A stretch of DNA of 64,000 nucleotides from NCBI RefSeq assembly GCF_000224415.1, contig NZ_AFXQ01000001.1:1-64000 (forward strand), read 5' to 3'. A program made the position numbers and the translations under genes. Within the stretch, counting starts at the first letter, position 1, and each line of letters starts with the position of its first letter. This DNA is from Citricoccus sp. CH26A. GTDB lineage: Bacteria; Actinomycetota; Actinomycetes; Actinomycetales; Micrococcaceae. A model generated the notes under the pieces. That model saw only the letters and a list, made by a program, of their open reading frames with translations, was not told the origin of the DNA and did not search any database. Positions 1 through 8,867 of the stretch are shown in pieces.

Positions 1-57
1 CGTCGCCACCCATACTCGGTTGGCACGCTGAGCGGCTGGCCGCCCGGCGGTGGCAGG

Positions 58-933
58 ATGGAGCCCATGACTTCCACCACTGCCGCCGGGCAGCCCGGCA
101 CCGAGGAGCACGACGTCGACGCGAACTTCCAGCGCACCTCGCCCCCGCGCGTCGAGGGTGGTGTCCGCGTCTCGGACTTCGATTCGGTCATCCACGCCCA
201 AGGTGCGTGGCGCGACGACGAACTGCACATGGCCCCGGTCTCCGGACTGCTCACCGCGGAGATCCTGGCGCACGAGCCTCGGGAGGGACTGCGGCTGGCG
301 CGGTTGTCCTTCGAGATCCTGGGGACGTTGCATTACGGCCCGCTCACCGTCACCACGCGGACGGTCCGCCCGGGCCGGACGATCGAGCTCGTGGAGTCGA
401 CCCTCGAGGCCCAGGGGCGGACCGCCCTCGTGGCCCGCGCCTGGCGGCTGGTCACCTCGGACACGTCCCCGGTCGGCGTCGTGAACGATGCCGGCCTCAC
501 CCCGCGCCAGGACTGCAGCCCGTTCCGGACCATGGCGGAGCGCTGGCCCGGCGGGTACATCCGGTCCCTGCAGATCCTCGCCGCCGACGACCACGCCGAC
601 GGCCGCGGCCGGTGCTGGCTCACCTCCTCCGTGGAGATGATCGCGGGGGAGCCGACCTCCGACCTCGTGCGGCTCATGGGCATGGTGGACACCGCCAACG
701 GGGTCGCGCCGGTGGTCCCGAACGGGCCGGGTGGTTACGGCTACCCGAACGTCGACCTGCAGGTGCACCTGTACCGCGAGCCCGTCGGCCCGTGGCTCGG
801 ACTGGCGACCACGTCCAACCTCGGCACGGACGGGATCGGCCTGACCTCGGCCGTGTTGCACGACGAGCTGGGGCCGTTCGGACACTCCGAACAGATCCAG
901 ACGGTGCGCCGGGTCCCCGCCGCAGATGACTGA
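58..933 (+). CDS. thioesterase family protein (TesB-like hotdog acyl-CoA thioesterase)
   Basis: The 291-residue protein resembles actinobacterial thioesterase-family proteins of the acyl-CoA thioesterase II-like double-hotdog type. Such enzymes hydrolyse acyl-CoA to free acid and CoA in the cytoplasm. The N-terminal half shows the hotdog-like pattern (a glycine-rich turn near residue 60, then a strand region with TVTTRTVRPGRTIELVES), and a second similar half follows. A second ATG lies three codons downstream at 67 and could be the true start. The stop overlaps the start of the lipoate ligase gene by 8 bp, so the two are probably co-translated. The substrate cannot be read from the sequence. 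Confidence 0.75.
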   Translation: MEPMTSTTAAGQPGTEEHDVDANFQRTSPPRVEGGVRVSDFDSVIHAQGAWRDDELHMAPVSGLLTAEILAHEPREGLRLARLSFEILGTLHYGPLTVTTRTVRPGRTIELVESTLEAQGRTALVARAWRLVTSDTSPVGVVNDAGLTPRQDCSPFRTMAERWPGGYIRSLQILAADDHADGRGRCWLTSSVEMIAGEPTSDLVRLMGMVDTANGVAPVVPNGPGGYGYPNVDLQVHLYREPVGPWLGLATTSNLGTDGIGLTSAVLHDELGPFGHSEQIQTVRRVPAADD

Positions 934-1729
934 TCCCGCGTCGGACGGTTCCCTGCACCAGGCCCTGGACTGGGTCCGGCAGGAGAGCTCACTGGGCGCC
1001 GCCGAGGACCTCGACTACGCGGTCACGCTGTTGCGGGCCGCCCAGGCCGGCCGGCTGACGGACCCGGTGGTGCGGCTCTACCGGCCCGAGCCCACCGTGG
1101 CCTTCGGCCAGCGCGACGCGCGGCTGCCCGGCTTCGACCGGGCCCGGCAGGCCTGCCGGGACCACGGCTTCGCCCCGGTCGTCCGACGCGCAGGCGGGCG
1201 CGCGGCCGCCTACCACGGGGGAAGCCTGGTGGTGGACCACGTCCAGCGGGACACCGACGCGATGCAGGGCTTCCGGGACCGCTTCTCCGGTTTCGGCGAG
1301 CTGTTCGTCGACGTGTTCCGCGCCCGGGGCGTGCCGGCCGCCGTCGGGGAGGTCCCGGGGGAGTACTGCGCCGGGGAGTTCTCGGTGCACACCTCCCTGC
1401 CCCCGGGCCCGGACGGTGCCGCGCGCGGTCCGGTGAAGCTCGCCGGGACCGCCCAGAGGGTGGTCAAGGGCGCGTGGCTGTTCTCCTCGTCGCTCGTCGT
1501 CGAGGACCCCGCGCCGGTGCGGGCCGTGCTGACGGACGTCTACGCGGCACTGGGGCTGGACTGGGACCCCGCGACGGCCGGCGCCGCCAGTGACGCCGAC
1601 CCCGGGATCACCGTGGAGGCCGTCGCCGCGTCCCTGCGCGAGGCCTATGCCGGGACGCGGGCCGGCGTGCGGACCAGGATCACCGACCGGTCGTGGGCGG
1701 GCCTGCTGGCACGCGTCCCGGCCGGCTGA
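926..1729 (+). CDS. lipoate-protein ligase A family protein
   Basis: This 267-residue protein belongs to the biotin/lipoate A/B protein ligase family (LplA-like), which attaches lipoate or octanoate to lysines of 2-oxoacid dehydrogenase E2 subunits and GcvH. The family signature is present: RRAGGRAAAYHGGSLVV near residues 85-100 matches the substrate-binding RR.GGG..YH/D.G block, and VKLAGTAQRVVKGAWLFSSSLVV matches the K-(I/L)-x-G-x-A-Q/S-R block with the catalytic-pocket lysine. The start overlaps the thioesterase stop by 8 bp. Small members of this family may be amidotransferases or octanoyltransferases rather than ATP-dependent ligases, so the exact activity is open. Confidence 0.85.
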   Translation: MTDPASDGSLHQALDWVRQESSLGAAEDLDYAVTLLRAAQAGRLTDPVVRLYRPEPTVAFGQRDARLPGFDRARQACRDHGFAPVVRRAGGRAAAYHGGSLVVDHVQRDTDAMQGFRDRFSGFGELFVDVFRARGVPAAVGEVPGEYCAGEFSVHTSLPPGPDGAARGPVKLAGTAQRVVKGAWLFSSSLVVEDPAPVRAVLTDVYAALGLDWDPATAGAASDADPGITVEAVAASLREAYAGTRAGVRTRITDRSWAGLLARVPAG

Positions 1730-1745
1730 CCGGTCGTGGGCGGGC

Positions 1746-2396
1746 CTACTCCCCGGTGGCCAGCCGGCGGTGCAGCTCGGCCTTGGGCACGGGGGTGAAT
1801 CCGGCCTCGAGGTAGCGGGCGCGCAGTGCGGCCTCGGTGCGCAGCAGGGACCAGCCTCGCTGGACGAGGAAGGGCACCGGCTTCCGACGCTCGGCGAGGT
1901 CGCGGGCCAGCCGACGCGCCGCCGTCGGGAGCCGGTGCTGGTCGATGTACCACGCGTGGAAGTCGGTCCCCGGTCTGAGGCCGAGCCGGGTCAGCACGCG
2001 GGGGAGTTCCGCGGCGAAGATGCCCTCGGCGACGACGGGACCGCCGGCCAGTTCGAGCGTGGCGTGGCCGACGACGGCCGACTCCGTGATCGAGTACTCG
2101 GGCACGCGCGTCCGGCCGGTCTCCAGCAGCTCGACCATGGCATCCACCGCGGCCCGGCCGTTCCAGGTGACCGGATCGTCCCAGTCGACCTGGCCGTACT
2201 CGGTGCGCGGGAACAGCGGTCCCGCGCCCCCGGCGGCGGCATCCTCGGCGGCCTCCCGGTAGAAGGCGTCCAGTTGCAGGTGCGGCCGTCCGTAGGTGCG
2301 GGCCAGGTAGGACTTGCCGGCGCCGGAGGCCCCGCCCAGCAGGACGAGGTTCCCGGTGCCGGCCGATCCGGTGTCGTTCGGTGTGGATGCGTCCAC
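1746..2396 (-). CDS. uridine kinase-like P-loop ATP-binding protein
   Basis: The 216-residue protein begins with a Walker A motif, GGASGAGKS, at residues 21-29 and contains HLQLDAFYRE and DWDDPVTW segments typical of uridine/nucleoside-kinase-like P-loop proteins. It probably phosphorylates a small metabolite, but the substrate is unknown. I chose the GTG at 2396 because it lies 5 bp after the upstream metallo-hydrolase stop and leaves a short natural N-terminus; no strong ribosome-binding site is visible, so expression probably depends on translational coupling. A longer frame continues upstream but overlaps the metallo-hydrolase gene and has the character of off-frame sequence. It is the third gene of a reverse-strand unit led by mscR. 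Confidence 0.7.
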   Translation of the reverse strand: MDASTPNDTGSAGTGNLVLLGGASGAGKSYLARTYGRPHLQLDAFYREAAEDAAAGGAGPLFPRTEYGQVDWDDPVTWNGRAAVDAMVELLETGRTRVPEYSITESAVVGHATLELAGGPVVAEGIFAAELPRVLTRLGLRPGTDFHAWYIDQHRLPTAARRLARDLAERRKPVPFLVQRGWSLLRTEAALRARYLEAGFTPVPKAELHRRLATGE

Positions 2397-2400
2397 CGGA

Positions 2401-3048
2401 TCAGTGCCCGCGGTCGATCCATTCCTGTAGGTGCGGGGCCTCGGCGCCGATGGTGGTGGAGTCGCCGTGGCCGGTGTGCACGGTGGTCTGCTCCGGCAGG
2501 GTGAGCAGGCGGGACTTGATGGAGGCGATGATGGTGTCGAAGTCCGAGTAGGACCGGCCGGTCGCGCCCGGCCCGCCCTGGAACAGGGTGTCGCCGGTGA
2601 AGACCACGCCCCGGGCACCGTCCGGGCCGGTCAGTTCCGGGGCGTGGAAGCAGACCGAGCCGGGGGAGTGGCCCGGGGTGTGCAGTGCCGTCAGGGTGGT
2701 CCCTCCCACCGTGAAGGTGTCCCCGTCGGTGATGGTCCCGTCCGGGGCCTGGTCCGGGTAGACGGCGTCCCAGAGCATCCGGTCCTGGGGGTGCAGCAGC
2801 ACCGGGGCGTCCACGAGGGAGCGGAACGCCTGGACCGCGCGGATGTGGTCGTCGTGGCCGTGGGTGAGCAGGATGGCCAGCACCCGGCGCCCGTTCACGG
2901 CCCGGGCGACGGCCTGGGCGTCGTGGGCCGGGTCGATCACGACGCAGCTCTCGTCGTCGCCGACGATCCACACGTTGTTGTCCACCTCCCAGGTGCCCCC
3001 GTCCAGGGAGAACGTCCCGGAGGTGACCAGCTTGTTGACACGTGCCAT
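2401..3048 (-). CDS. MBL-fold metallo-hydrolase (glyoxalase II-like, mycothiol partner)
   Basis: This 215-residue metallo-beta-lactamase-fold hydrolase has the HxHxDH zinc motif at residues 63-68 (THGHDDH), the third-histidine segment TPGHSPGS, the bridging aspartate in FTGDTLF, and a final histidine in HTGHGD. Its ATG overlaps the mscR stop in a TGATG junction. Pairing of this family with S-(hydroxymethyl)mycothiol dehydrogenase is common in actinobacteria, so I infer that it hydrolyses a mycothiol thioester such as S-formylmycothiol. The sequence alone shows only the hydrolase fold. Confidence 0.88.
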   Translation of the reverse strand: MARVNKLVTSGTFSLDGGTWEVDNNVWIVGDDESCVVIDPAHDAQAVARAVNGRRVLAILLTHGHDDHIRAVQAFRSLVDAPVLLHPQDRMLWDAVYPDQAPDGTITDGDTFTVGGTTLTALHTPGHSPGSVCFHAPELTGPDGARGVVFTGDTLFQGGPGATGRSYSDFDTIIASIKSRLLTLPEQTTVHTGHGDSTTIGAEAPHLQEWIDRGH

Positions 3049-4139
3049 CAGAGCACCACCACCGAGCGCAGCACGTCCCCGCGGTGCATCTTGGCGAAGG
3101 CGGCGTCGACGTCCTCCAGGGTGATGGTCTCGGTGACGAAGGCGTCCAGGTCCAGCCGGCCCAGGTGGTACTGGTCGATGAGCATCTGGAAGTCCCGGCT
3201 GGGCAGGGTGTCCCCGTACCAGGAGGACTTCAGCGACCCGCCGCGGCCGAACACGTCGGCCAGCGGCAGCTGAAGGGTCATCTCCGGGGTCGGCACGCCC
3301 ACCAGCACCACGCGGCCGGCCAGGTCGCGGGCGTAGAAGGCCTGGGTGTAGGTCTCCGGGCGCCCGACCGCGTCGATCACCACGTCCGCGCCGAAGCCGC
3401 CGGTGAGCTCCTGGATGGCCTCCACCGCGTCGCGCTCGGTGGAGTTCACGGTGTGGGTGGCGCCGAGCTCCCGGGCCTTGGCGAGCTTGCGGTCGTCGAG
3501 GTCGACCGCGATGATCGTGGTCGCCCCGGCCAGGGCGGCCCCGGCGATCGCCGCGGTGCCCACGCCGCCGCAGCCGATGACGGCCACGGACTCCCCGCGG
3601 GCGACCGCGCCGGTGTTGATGGCCGCGCCGATGCCGGCCATGATGCCGCAGCCCAGCAGGCCGGCGGCGGCGTTCTGCTCATCGGTGACGCCGGAGACCT
3701 TGGTGCACTGTCCGGCGGCCACCAGGGTCTTCTCGGCGAACGCGCCGATGCCCAGCGCGGGGTCCAGCTCGGTGCCGTCCTCCAATGTCATCTTCTGGGT
3801 GGCGTTGTGGGTGTTGAAGCAGTACTGGGCCTGGCCCTTCTTGCAGGCCCGGCACTCACCGCAGACCGCACGCCAGTTCAGGATGACCTTGTCCCCGACC
3901 GCCACGTCGGTGACCCCGGCGCCGACCGCGGAGACGGTCCCGGTGGCCTCGTGGCCGAGCAGGTACGGGTAGTTGTCCCCGATCCCGCCCTGGACGTAGT
4001 GCAGGTCGGTGTGGCACACCCCGCAGGTGAGGATGTCCACCACGGCCTCGCCCGGGCCCGGATCCGGGATGACGATCGTCTCGATACTGACCGGGGCGTC
4101 CTTGGCCATCGCGACGACGGCCTTGACCTTCTGCGGCAT
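3048..4139 (-). CDS. mscR: S-(hydroxymethyl)mycothiol dehydrogenase
   Basis: The 363-residue zinc-dependent alcohol dehydrogenase oxidises the formaldehyde-mycothiol adduct, making it the mycothiol counterpart of glutathione-dependent formaldehyde dehydrogenase. Catalytic-zinc residues are at C42-H43 (GVCHTD), the structural-zinc cysteines are in [15 protein letters not shown], and the Rossmann loop [12 protein letters not shown] is followed by the NAD-selecting aspartate in [10 protein letters not shown] chose the ATG at 4139 because AGAAGGAG lies just upstream on the coding strand and the protein then starts where the family usually does; the open frame extends 91 codons further without homologous character. 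It is followed directly by the MBL-fold hydrolase, supporting a formaldehyde detoxification unit. Confidence 0.93.
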   Translation of the reverse strand: MPQKVKAVVAMAKDAPVSIETIVIPDPGPGEAVVDILTCGVCHTDLHYVQGGIGDNYPYLLGHEATGTVSAVGAGVTDVAVGDKVILNWRAVCGECRACKKGQAQYCFNTHNATQKMTLEDGTELDPALGIGAFAEKTLVAAGQCTKVSGVTDEQNAAAGLLGCGIMAGIGAAINTGAVARGESVAVIGCGGVGTAAIAGAALAGATTIIAVDLDDRKLAKARELGATHTVNSTERDAVEAIQELTGGFGADVVIDAVGRPETYTQAFYARDLAGRVVLVGVPTPEMTLQLPLADVFGRGGSLKSSWYGDTLPSRDFQMLIDQYHLGRLDLDAFVTETITLEDVDAAFAKMHRGDVLRSVVVL

Positions 4140-4246
4140 GATGCTCCTTCTCTGGCGACAGGGTTCGGCACCATCCCACCACAAACGCCGGGACAGTTCA
4201 CCTGGCGTCCCCTCCGGTGACCCATTGCGTCGTCCTGCCCGTGCGG

Positions 4247-4252
4247 CAGACT
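4247..4252 (+). promoter_or_regulatory. possible leaderless -10 element for the SRAP gene
   Basis: CAGACT lies 6 bp before the ATG at 4259 and no ribosome-binding site is visible. This fits transcription starting at or next to the start codon. The -35 region is not recognisable. Confidence 0.35.
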
Positions 4253-4258
4253 TATCCC

Positions 4259-5077
4259 ATGTGCGGACGGTATGTGATGGCCCGGGCCATCGGTGACCTG
4301 GTGGCCGAATCCGGTGCGGTCGAGCCCGAGGAGGACCTCGAGCTGCGCCCGAACTGGAACGTCGCGCCCACCACGGACGTGGCCGTGGTGCTGGAACGCG
4401 CGGTGCCGGCATCGGGTGAGGCGGAGACGGACGGGACGCGCCGGGAGGTCCACGTGGCCCGCTGGGGCCTCGTCCCGCCCTGGGCGAAGGACGTCTCGGT
4501 GGGCGCGCGGGCGTTCAACGCGCGGTCCGAGACCGTGACGGAGAAACCCACGTTCCGTGCCGCGGTGCGCGCCCGGCGCTGCGCCGTCCCGGCGGAGGGG
4601 TACTACGAGTGGCTCAAGCCCGCCGCGGGGACCGCGAAGGGGGCCGGCAAGAGACCGTTCTACGTGCACCCCGCCGACGGTTCGCTGATCTACTTCGCCG
4701 GTCTCTACGAGTGGTGGAAGGACGAGGCGCTGCCAGAGGACGACCCGCACCGGTGGCTGCTCAGCTGCACCATCCTCACCGGGCCCTCGCCGGAGGCCGG
4801 GACCGGGGACGAGACCCTCGAGCGGTTGCACGGCCTGCACGACCGGCTCCCGCTGCCGATGGATGCAGAGACGATGGACGCGTGGCTCGAGCCGGACAAG
4901 CTGCCCAGCGCCGAGGCCGCCGGCCAGTTGGTGGACCGGGTGCGCGAGCAGGCCTACCGGACCGCCGCGGCCTGGACGCTCGACGAGGTCGGCCCGGCCG
5001 TGGGCAACGTGCGCAACAACGGTCCCGAGCTGATCGAGCCGCTCGGCCGGGCCGGGCAGCAGGACACGCTGGTCTGA
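4259..5077 (+). CDS. SOS response-associated peptidase (SRAP/HMCES/YedK family)
   Basis: The 272-residue protein is an SRAP-domain protein, which protects single-stranded DNA by forming a covalent thiazolidine bond between Cys2 and an abasic site. After removal of Met1 the essential Cys2 is exposed (MCGRYV). Other expected residues are present: N87 in FNARSET, E113 in VPAEGYYEW, and H194 in HDRLP. I chose the ATG at 4259 because only this start puts cysteine at position 2; the frame is open 14 codons further upstream. No LexA box is visible immediately upstream. It lies divergent from mscR with about 120 bp between them. Confidence 0.92.
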   Translation: MCGRYVMARAIGDLVAESGAVEPEEDLELRPNWNVAPTTDVAVVLERAVPASGEAETDGTRREVHVARWGLVPPWAKDVSVGARAFNARSETVTEKPTFRAAVRARRCAVPAEGYYEWLKPAAGTAKGAGKRPFYVHPADGSLIYFAGLYEWWKDEALPEDDPHRWLLSCTILTGPSPEAGTGDETLERLHGLHDRLPLPMDAETMDAWLEPDKLPSAEAAGQLVDRVREQAYRTAAAWTLDEVGPAVGNVRNNGPELIEPLGRAGQQDTLV

Positions 5078-5246
5078 CCGGCCCCGGCGATGGGTGCCCG
5101 CCGCCGTGGGGACGGGGTGTTTCCCCTGGCGTCACCCGCAGGACACCTGACGGCCGGTTGACGGTCTCCGGTCCGTCCCGTGGGTCTCCTACGGTCGCTG
5201 GGCCCGCCCGCCGGGGCGGACACCATCGACCCTGAGGAGCCCATCC

Positions 5247-6458
5247 ATGACCGCACAGACCCCGTCCTTCCACCGCCGCGGCCTGCTCGCCGGCGGTGGC
5301 GCCCTGGCCGCCGCCGGGCTGCTGTCCGCGCTGCCCTCCGCGGCCCACGCCGCACCCGGCCGCCGCTCCACCGCGGCCGGGCGGATGCCGCTGTCCTTCG
5401 GCCGGGACGGGACGTTCACGGTGGTGCAGTTCAACGACACCCAGGACGGCCCCCTCACCGACCGCCGCACCATCGAGCTCATGGAGGGCGTGCTCGAGCG
5501 GGAGAAGCCGGGTTTCGTGGTGATCAACGGGGATGTCATCAACGGCTCGCCGCGCACGGACCGCGAGGTCAAGCAGGCCTACAACAACGTCGTCATGCCG
5601 ATGGAGTCGCGGGGCATCCCGTGGGCCATCACCTTCGGCAACCACGACGAGGACTCGGTCGAGGAGAACGGCACCTCCATGGTCGAGGCGAAGATCGTCG
5701 ACTTCCTGCGCCAGTACGAGCACAACCTCAACCCGGCCGTGGACGAGGGCGGGAGGGGCGTCCCCGGTGAGTCGAACGCACACCTGCTCATCCGCTCCTC
5801 GAAGGGCAACCGCGCGGCCTTCGGCCTGTGGCTGCTGGACTCCGGCCGCTACGCGCCGGATACCGTCGGCGGCCAGGGGCACGACGGGCTGATGGCCTAC
5901 GACTGGATCCGACCGGAGCAGATCGACTGGTACCAGCGGCTCTCGCGGGACACCGAGAAGCGGTATGGCAAGGTCCCGTCGTTGATGTTCTTCCACATCC
6001 CCGTCTGGGAGTTCCACCACATGTGGCACGGCCAGCAGTTCACCTCGGACGACGCCGGCCACGCGGCGGCCGTGGAACGCCACGGCATCGAGGGGGTCAA
6101 GAACGAGGGCATCTACACCGGCCTGGTGAACTCGGGCATGTACGCGGCCGCGCTGGAACGCGGGGACGTGCTGGGCATGTACTGCGGGCACGACCACATC
6201 AACACGTTCATCGGTGACTACTTCGGCATCGAGCTCGGCTACGGCCCGGGCACCGGATTCGGCACCTACGGCCTGAACGACGGGACCGCGGACACGCACA
6301 CCCTGCGCGGGGCCCGGGTGTTCACCCTCGACGAGAACGCGGAGAAGGTCTACACCGGCAGCCACACCGTGTTCGCCCGGGACCTGGGCATCGACATGGC
6401 CCCGGCGAAGAAGCCGCTGGCGGAGCCCGCCGCCTTCCCGGACTACGTCTCCGCCTGA
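5247..6458 (+). CDS. Tat-exported metallophosphoesterase
   Basis: The 403-residue protein has a twin-arginine signal (HRRGLLAGG, residues about 9-17), a hydrophobic alanine/leucine stretch, and a likely AHA-A cleavage site near residue 35, so it should be secreted. The mature part carries the calcineurin-like metallophosphoesterase blocks in order: D in FNDTQD (about 62), NGD (about 95), GNHDE (about 131), an H in FFHIP (about 250) and GHDH (about 314). It most resembles the purple acid phosphatase-like Dcr2 group of metallophosphatases. Its function is probably hydrolysis of an extracellular phosphoester. The 3' end overlaps the convergent XRE regulator gene by 16 bp. Confidence 0.88.
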   Translation: MTAQTPSFHRRGLLAGGGALAAAGLLSALPSAAHAAPGRRSTAAGRMPLSFGRDGTFTVVQFNDTQDGPLTDRRTIELMEGVLEREKPGFVVINGDVINGSPRTDREVKQAYNNVVMPMESRGIPWAITFGNHDEDSVEENGTSMVEAKIVDFLRQYEHNLNPAVDEGGRGVPGESNAHLLIRSSKGNRAAFGLWLLDSGRYAPDTVGGQGHDGLMAYDWIRPEQIDWYQRLSRDTEKRYGKVPSLMFFHIPVWEFHHMWHGQQFTSDDAGHAAAVERHGIEGVKNEGIYTGLVNSGMYAAALERGDVLGMYCGHDHINTFIGDYFGIELGYGPGTGFGTYGLNDGTADTHTLRGARVFTLDENAEKVYTGSHTVFARDLGIDMAPAKKPLAEPAAFPDYVSA

Positions 6459-7357
6459 CCGGCGCGCGGTGACACCACGGGGGCCCGGTCTGCGGCGACC
6501 AGCCCGGCCAGCCGGTGCAGGGCGGCGCGGGAGTCGCTGCCGGGGTCCGTGGTGTAGACGAACATCGTCTGGTCCTCCACGCCCGTGACCTCCAGGGCCT
6601 CGTAGCGCACGTCCACCCGGCCCACCACCGGGTGGTTCAGTCGCTTGGTCCCGTCGCGCCGCTCCGCGATGCGGTGGTCCGCCCACCAGTCGCGGAACTC
6701 GGCGCTGCCGGCGGTGAGCTCCGCCACGAGGCGGTCCAGGAGGGGATCGCCCGGGTGACGACCGGCGTCGAGCCTCAGGGTGCCGACCATGGAGGAGGCA
6801 ACCGCCTCCCAGTCCACGTACCGTTGCCGGGCCTGCGGGTCCAGGAAGGCCCAGCGGACCAGGGCGCGCTCCCGCGCGGGACGGGCGGGCAGGTCCGCGA
6901 GCAGCGCGGCGGCGAGCCGGTTCATGGCGAGCACCTCCGTGCGGCGGCCGCGGATGAAGGCGGGGTGCTCCGTGAACGACTCGAGCAGCAGGTGCAGGGA
7001 GGGCCGGACCCGTTGGACCGGTTCCGGCACCGCCCCCCTGGCGGACACGGGCACGGACCGGGCCAGGTCGAAGAGGTGCCGGGTGGCCAGGTCGTCGAGC
7101 TCGAGCGCCCCGGCGAGCGCGGCCAGCACTGAATCCGAGGGGCGGCGGTGCCGGCCCTGCTCCAGACGGGTGTAGTAGTCCGTACTGACCCGGGCCAGTG
7201 CCGCGACCTCCTCCCGGCGCAGTCCCGGGACCCGACGCCGGCCCCCGCCGTGCCGGGGCGGGTCCACCAGCGCGCGGCGCGCCCGGAGGAAGTCCCCGAG
7301 CCGGGCCCCCGGTTCCACGTCCTCCGCGTCCGCTCGCCTGTCCGATCCTGCCGTCAT
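6443..7357 (-). CDS. helix-turn-helix (XRE) regulator with MmyB-like ligand domain
   Basis: The 304-residue protein has an N-terminal XRE-type helix-turn-helix (LRREEVAALARVSTDYYTRLEQGR, split around residues 47-69; this run is the family hallmark) and a C-terminal MmyB-like domain that binds a small, often lipid-like, ligand. I chose the ATG at 7357 because GGGAGG lies six bases upstream on the coding strand; the longer open frame crosses the divergent transporter gene and is spurious. It is divergent from benE, and the shared 240-bp region contains a large palindrome that is the natural candidate for its operator. It probably controls itself and the transporter. Confidence 0.88.
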   Translation of the reverse strand: MTAGSDRRADAEDVEPGARLGDFLRARRALVDPPRHGGGRRRVPGLRREEVAALARVSTDYYTRLEQGRHRRPSDSVLAALAGALELDDLATRHLFDLARSVPVSARGAVPEPVQRVRPSLHLLLESFTEHPAFIRGRRTEVLAMNRLAAALLADLPARPARERALVRWAFLDPQARQRYVDWEAVASSMVGTLRLDAGRHPGDPLLDRLVAELTAGSAEFRDWWADHRIAERRDGTKRLNHPVVGRVDVRYEALEVTGVEDQTMFVYTTDPGSDSRAALHRLAGLVAADRAPVVSPRAGQAET

Positions 7358-7478
7358 CCCTGCCTCCCGTCCCTGCCGCCTCGCGGTCCCACTGTCGTCA
7401 TCCCGTGGTCGTCCTGTCGTCCAGTCCTCGTGTGGTCCCGTCGTGGACGGGTGGCCCGGGGTCGTCGCCGCCGGGGCC

Positions 7479-7543
7479 GACGCCACCCCGGCCCAGCCTG
7501 GGCATGCCATACCCAGGTTGGGCTGGGCACCCCTGGTGGCGTC
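7479..7543. promoter_or_regulatory. large nested palindrome, candidate operator between XRE gene and benE
   Basis: A 31-bp imperfect palindrome spans 7492-7522 and is centred at 7507; only four symmetric positions (two mismatched pairs) plus the centre fail to pair. Its arms read CCCAGCCTGGGCATG and the near complement. It is framed by a second inverted pair, GACGCCACC at 7479-7487 and GGTGGCGTC at 7535-7543. Position and symmetry suggest a dimer or tetramer binding site for the adjacent regulator; this is inference. Confidence 0.6.
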
Positions 7544-7598
7544 CCCTGAGGTCCCGGTCATGATGGACTGGCACGGCCGACGACGAGGAGGAGCGGAG

Positions 7599-8867
7599 AT
7601 GACGACCACGGAGAACCCACCGCAGGCGGCGGCACCGGGGCGCGAACCGTTGTTCGAACGCCCCGGTGGACGTCCGGCGGGGCCGCGCCGGGCGTGGCGC
7701 GACCTCGGCCCCGAGTATGCGGCCAACGGACTGGTCGGCGTGGTGTTCTCCGCCTCCGGGCCGATCGCCGTCACGCTCGCGGTGGGCCTGGCCGGGGGAC
7801 TGACCCAGGCCGAACTGGCCTCGTGGGTCTTCGGCATCTTCCTCTCCGCGGGGCTGGCCACGATCGTCATGTCCCTCGTGTACCGCCAGCCGCTGGGCTT
7901 CGCCTGGTCGATCCCCGGCACCGTGCTGCTGGGGCCCTCGCTGCAGCACCTGTCCTTCGCGGAGGTGGTGGGGGCGTTCTTCGGCTGCGGGGTGCTCGTG
8001 CTCGCCCTCGGCATGACCGGACTCGTGCGCCGCGTCATGACGGCCATCCCCATGCCGATCATCATGGCCATGGTCGCGGCGGTCTTCCTGCGCTTCGGCA
8101 CGGACATCGTGGACGCCACGCGGGGCAACGCGGCCGTGGCCGCGCCCATGGTCATCGCGTACCTCGTCCTGTCCGCGGTGCCGGTGCTCGGGCGGGTCCT
8201 GCCACCGGTCCTGGGCACGCTCCTCGTGGGTGTCGCGGCCGTGGTGCTCAGCGGCCAGTTCGACCTGCGGGGTGACGGCCCCGTGCTGGCCGCCCCGGTG
8301 ATCACCGTCCCGGAGTTCACGTGGGCCGCCCAGCTCGAGCTCGTGGTGCCGCTGGCCATCACGGTGCTGTTCGTGCAGAACGGCCAGGGCATCGCCGTCC
8401 TGCGCGCCGCCGGGCACCGTCCGCCGATCACCTCGTTCGCGGTCGCCTCGGGGGTGTTCTCGCTCGTCAATGCGGTCTTCGGGGCGGTGTCCGCCTGCGT
8501 CACCGGTCCCACGAACGCCCTGCTGACCGCCTCCGGGCAGCGGCACCGCCAGTACACCGCCGCCCTCGTCTACGCGGTGCTCTCCCTGGCCTGCGCCCTG
8601 CTCGCCCCCGGGCTGGTGCGGTTCATGCTGGCCACGCCGGAGGCGTTCGTGCTCGCCCTCGGCGGGATCGCCATGCTGCGGGCGCTGCTCCAGGCGTTCG
8701 TCACCGCCTTCTCGACCACGTTCACGATGGGTGCCCTCGTGACCTTCGTGGTGACCATCTCCGGACTCGACCTGTTCAACCTCCACTCGGCGTTCTGGGG
8801 CATCGTGACCGGCTTCGCGGTCTCCCGGCTGCTCGAACGCGGGGACCACGCCGCGTTGCGGGCGTGA
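7599..8867 (+). CDS. benE: BenE-family benzoate/H+ symporter
   Basis: The 422-residue, very hydrophobic protein has about 11-12 membrane segments and matches the BenE benzoate:proton symporter family (conserved blocks include AWSIPGTVLLGPSL, MPIIMAMVAAVFLRFG and FVQNGQGIAVL). It should import benzoate across the cytoplasmic membrane. I chose the ATG at 7599 because GAGGAGCGG lies directly upstream; upstream in-frame codons belong to the palindromic operator region. It sits 395 bp before benA on the same strand, and a second aromatic-acid transporter lies at the other end of the ben cluster. Confidence 0.88.
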   Translation: MTTTENPPQAAAPGREPLFERPGGRPAGPRRAWRDLGPEYAANGLVGVVFSASGPIAVTLAVGLAGGLTQAELASWVFGIFLSAGLATIVMSLVYRQPLGFAWSIPGTVLLGPSLQHLSFAEVVGAFFGCGVLVLALGMTGLVRRVMTAIPMPIIMAMVAAVFLRFGTDIVDATRGNAAVAAPMVIAYLVLSAVPVLGRVLPPVLGTLLVGVAAVVLSGQFDLRGDGPVLAAPVITVPEFTWAAQLELVVPLAITVLFVQNGQGIAVLRAAGHRPPITSFAVASGVFSLVNAVFGAVSACVTGPTNALLTASGQRHRQYTAALVYAVLSLACALLAPGLVRFMLATPEAFVLALGGIAMLRALLQAFVTAFSTTFTMGALVTFVVTISGLDLFNLHSAFWGIVTGFAVSRLLERGDHAALRA

